The notes under the pieces were generated by a model. That model saw nothing but the letters and a program-made list of their open reading frames with translations. It had not been told where the DNA came from and ran no database searches. Source: Candidatus Levybacteria bacterium RIFCSPLOWO2_12_FULL_39_17 (lineage in GTDB: Bacteria > Patescibacteriota > Microgenomatia > Levybacterales > GWA1-39-11). Taken from it: a DNA stretch of 32,132 nucleotides. The stretch is taken from positions 1 to 32,132 of the forward strand of contig MFPJ01000042.1 of the NCBI GenBank assembly GCA_001782675.1. The letters are read 5' to 3'. Positions 30,834 to 32,132 of the stretch are shown in pieces. Within the stretch, counting starts at the first letter, position 1; each line of letters starts with the position of its first letter. The position numbers were made by a program, and so were the translations under genes.

Positions 30834-32132
30834 TCATTCAGGGTAAAATGGGAATTTGGAGCAGAGGGATTTTACTTCGGCCGCAATTTTTACCAGTTTT
30901 TTGTTCTTATCAATTTCAAGCCGAACTTTCCTCATAAATTCCGCGCGTTCTTCTTTTTTTTCGGGAAGCTTATAATTTTTGACTTCTTCAATAACCATGT
31001 TTATCCATGTAGCTATTTTAACCATTTCTTTTTCTTTCATTCCCCGAGTTGTGATTGCCGGAGTTCCAAGACGGATACCCGAAGGGTAGAAGGGTGGCAT
31101 ATTGTCATTTAAAACCAGGTTTTTATTCACAACGATATTTGCCGCTTCCAAAGCATAAGCGGCGATCGCTCCGTTTACTCCTTTGTTTCTCAAATCTGCC
31201 AAAATTAAGTGGTTATCTGTGCCGCCACTCACAAGCTCGAATCCATACTTTGTTAACTCTTCCGCCAAAGCTTTGCAGTTTACAATAATCTGCTTTGCGT
31301 ATTGTTTGAAAGCCGGCTTTGAAGCCTCAAGAAGGGCAACGGCAATGGCCGCTGTTTGATTGTCATGCGGTCCCCCCTGCAGTCCGGGAATTATTGCGCT
31401 GTCTATTAATTTTGGCAAATCGGGATTTTTTGAAAGTCCTTTCTCAGTCACCATGATAAGCGCGCCGCGCGGGCCGCGTAAAGTTTTGTGGGTCGTGGTT
31501 GTTATAATGTGCGCGTAGGCAACAGGGTTCGGATGAACTTCCCCGACAATAAGACCTGTGATGTGAGAAATATCCGCCATGAGATACGCCCCCGATTTGT
31601 CTGCAATTTGCCCAAATCGTTTAAAATCTACAAGACGGGGATAAGCGGTAAAGCCGCAAACTATAATATCGGGCTTTTCGGCAACGGCAATTCTTTCGAT
31701 CTCTTCATAGTCTAATGATCCGTCTTTCCCAAGTTCGTAATTGATAGAATTAAAAAACTTGCCTGAAATATTGAGTTTCAAACCATGAGTTAAATGTCCT
31801 CCGGATGCAGCGGACAGTCCCATTATTTTGCCTTTCAAAGGCTCAAGAAGAGCAAAATAAACGGCAGTATTTGCCGGAGAACCGGACAATGCTTGAACAT
31901 TAACATAAGGAACTCCGAACAATTTTTTTGCTCGTTCTTCCGCTAATATCTCGACTTCATCAATGATTTTGTTTCCCTGATAATAACGCTTTTTAGGGTA
32001 ACCCTCGGAATATTTAACATTTAAAATAGAACCGAGAGCTTCAAGAACTGCAGGTGATGGATAGTTCTCGGATGGAATCATTTCAAGGACTTCCTTTAAT
32101 CTTTTTTCCTCAAGTCTTATTAATTCGTAAAT
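30834..32132 (-). CDS. glyA: serine hydroxymethyltransferase, 5' end beyond window
   Basis: Converts serine and THF to glycine and methylene-THF, the one-carbon donor for ThyA. The frame stays open to the window edge: upstream of the ORF-track ATG (32081) it reads IYELIRLEEKRLKEVLE, which matches the usual N-terminus of the family, so the gene is cut and only the first few residues are missing. Visible 432 residues include SENYPSPAVLEALGS, KYSEGYPKKRYYQGN, the PLP-binding Lys in TTTTHKTLRGPRGALI, HITGLIVGEVHPNP and GIRLGTPAITTRGMKEKEM. Usual length. Cytosolic PLP enzyme. Confidence 0.96.
   Translation of the reverse strand: MYELIRLEEKRLKEVLEMIPSENYPSPAVLEALGSILNVKYSEGYPKKRYYQGNKIIDEVEILAEERAKKLFGVPYVNVQALSGSPANTAVYFALLEPLKGKIMGLSAASGGHLTHGLKLNISGKFFNSINYELGKDGSLDYEEIERIAVAEKPDIIVCGFTAYPRLVDFKRFGQIADKSGAYLMADISHITGLIVGEVHPNPVAYAHIITTTTHKTLRGPRGALIMVTEKGLSKNPDLPKLIDSAIIPGLQGGPHDNQTAAIAVALLEASKPAFKQYAKQIIVNCKALAEELTKYGFELVSGGTDNHLILADLRNKGVNGAIAAYALEAANIVVNKNLVLNDNMPPFYPSGIRLGTPAITTRGMKEKEMVKIATWINMVIEEVKNYKLPEKKEERAEFMRKVRLEIDKNKKLVKIAAEVKSLCSKFPFYPE

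Overview
The window looks like a stretch of chromosome from a Candidate Phyla Radiation bacterium, most likely Microgenomates (OP11). The grounds are a divergent 16S rRNA gene with an enlarged V6 helix, very compact AT-leaning genes with frequent convergent overlaps, many membrane-anchored Cys/Pro/Thr-rich surface proteins, and standard stop-codon use with TGA as stop. The phylum is inferred from general resemblance, not from a search.

Layout. 1-3380: end of a sortase gene, then the cell-shape operon mreC-mreD-mrdA (PBP2). 3421-5016: a heptad-repeat coiled-coil protein facing a minus-strand group of an anchored surface protein and two tiny membrane proteins missed by the ORF track. 5161-6789: dprA and a short beta-carbonic-anhydrase-like protein. 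6792-8309: an L10-leader attenuator, rplJ, rplL and rpmB. 8206-11978, minus strand: O-antigen-ligase-like/TPR membrane protein, def and fmt. 12132-13661: a small coiled-coil protein and mreB. 13662-15994: a 520-base gap holding a candidate structured RNA and the rRNA promoter, then a stand-alone 16S gene with boxA and a 26-bp processing stem but no 23S, 5S or spacer tRNA. 15995-19128: a large anchored protein, a small Cys-rich anchored protein, tRNA-Cys, tRNA-Ile and a GIY-YIG protein. 19278-22893: a cohesin-like protein next to a 948-residue dockerin protein. 22989-23757: a REP-type Y1 transposase between two near-identical palindromes. 23783-28336: a thymidylate cassette (dcd, tmk, dcd paralog, thyA, folA) with an acyltransferase-like gene on the opposite strand. 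28333-32132: a CBS-CBS-methyltransferase fusion, a divergent inositol-monophosphatase-like protein and glyA, which is cut by the window edge.

How the genes work together. dcd, tmk, thyA, folA and glyA cover dCTP to dTDP plus the folate cycle that feeds ThyA. mreB, mreC, mreD and PBP2 form the elongation machinery. def and fmt supply the formyl-methionine start and its removal. The cohesin and dockerin proteins may dock with each other on the cell surface.

Recurring themes. (1) Many genes have a TTGACA/17/TATAAT-like promoter whose -10 box ends only 6-9 bases before the start codon, implying leaderless or near-leaderless mRNAs; I used this to revise several starts. (2) Short GC-rich palindromes sit in frame inside conserved housekeeping genes (dprA, def, mreB, folA), like Rickettsia palindromic elements. 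(3) Several intergenic gaps are filled with low-complexity AT-rich inverted repeats.
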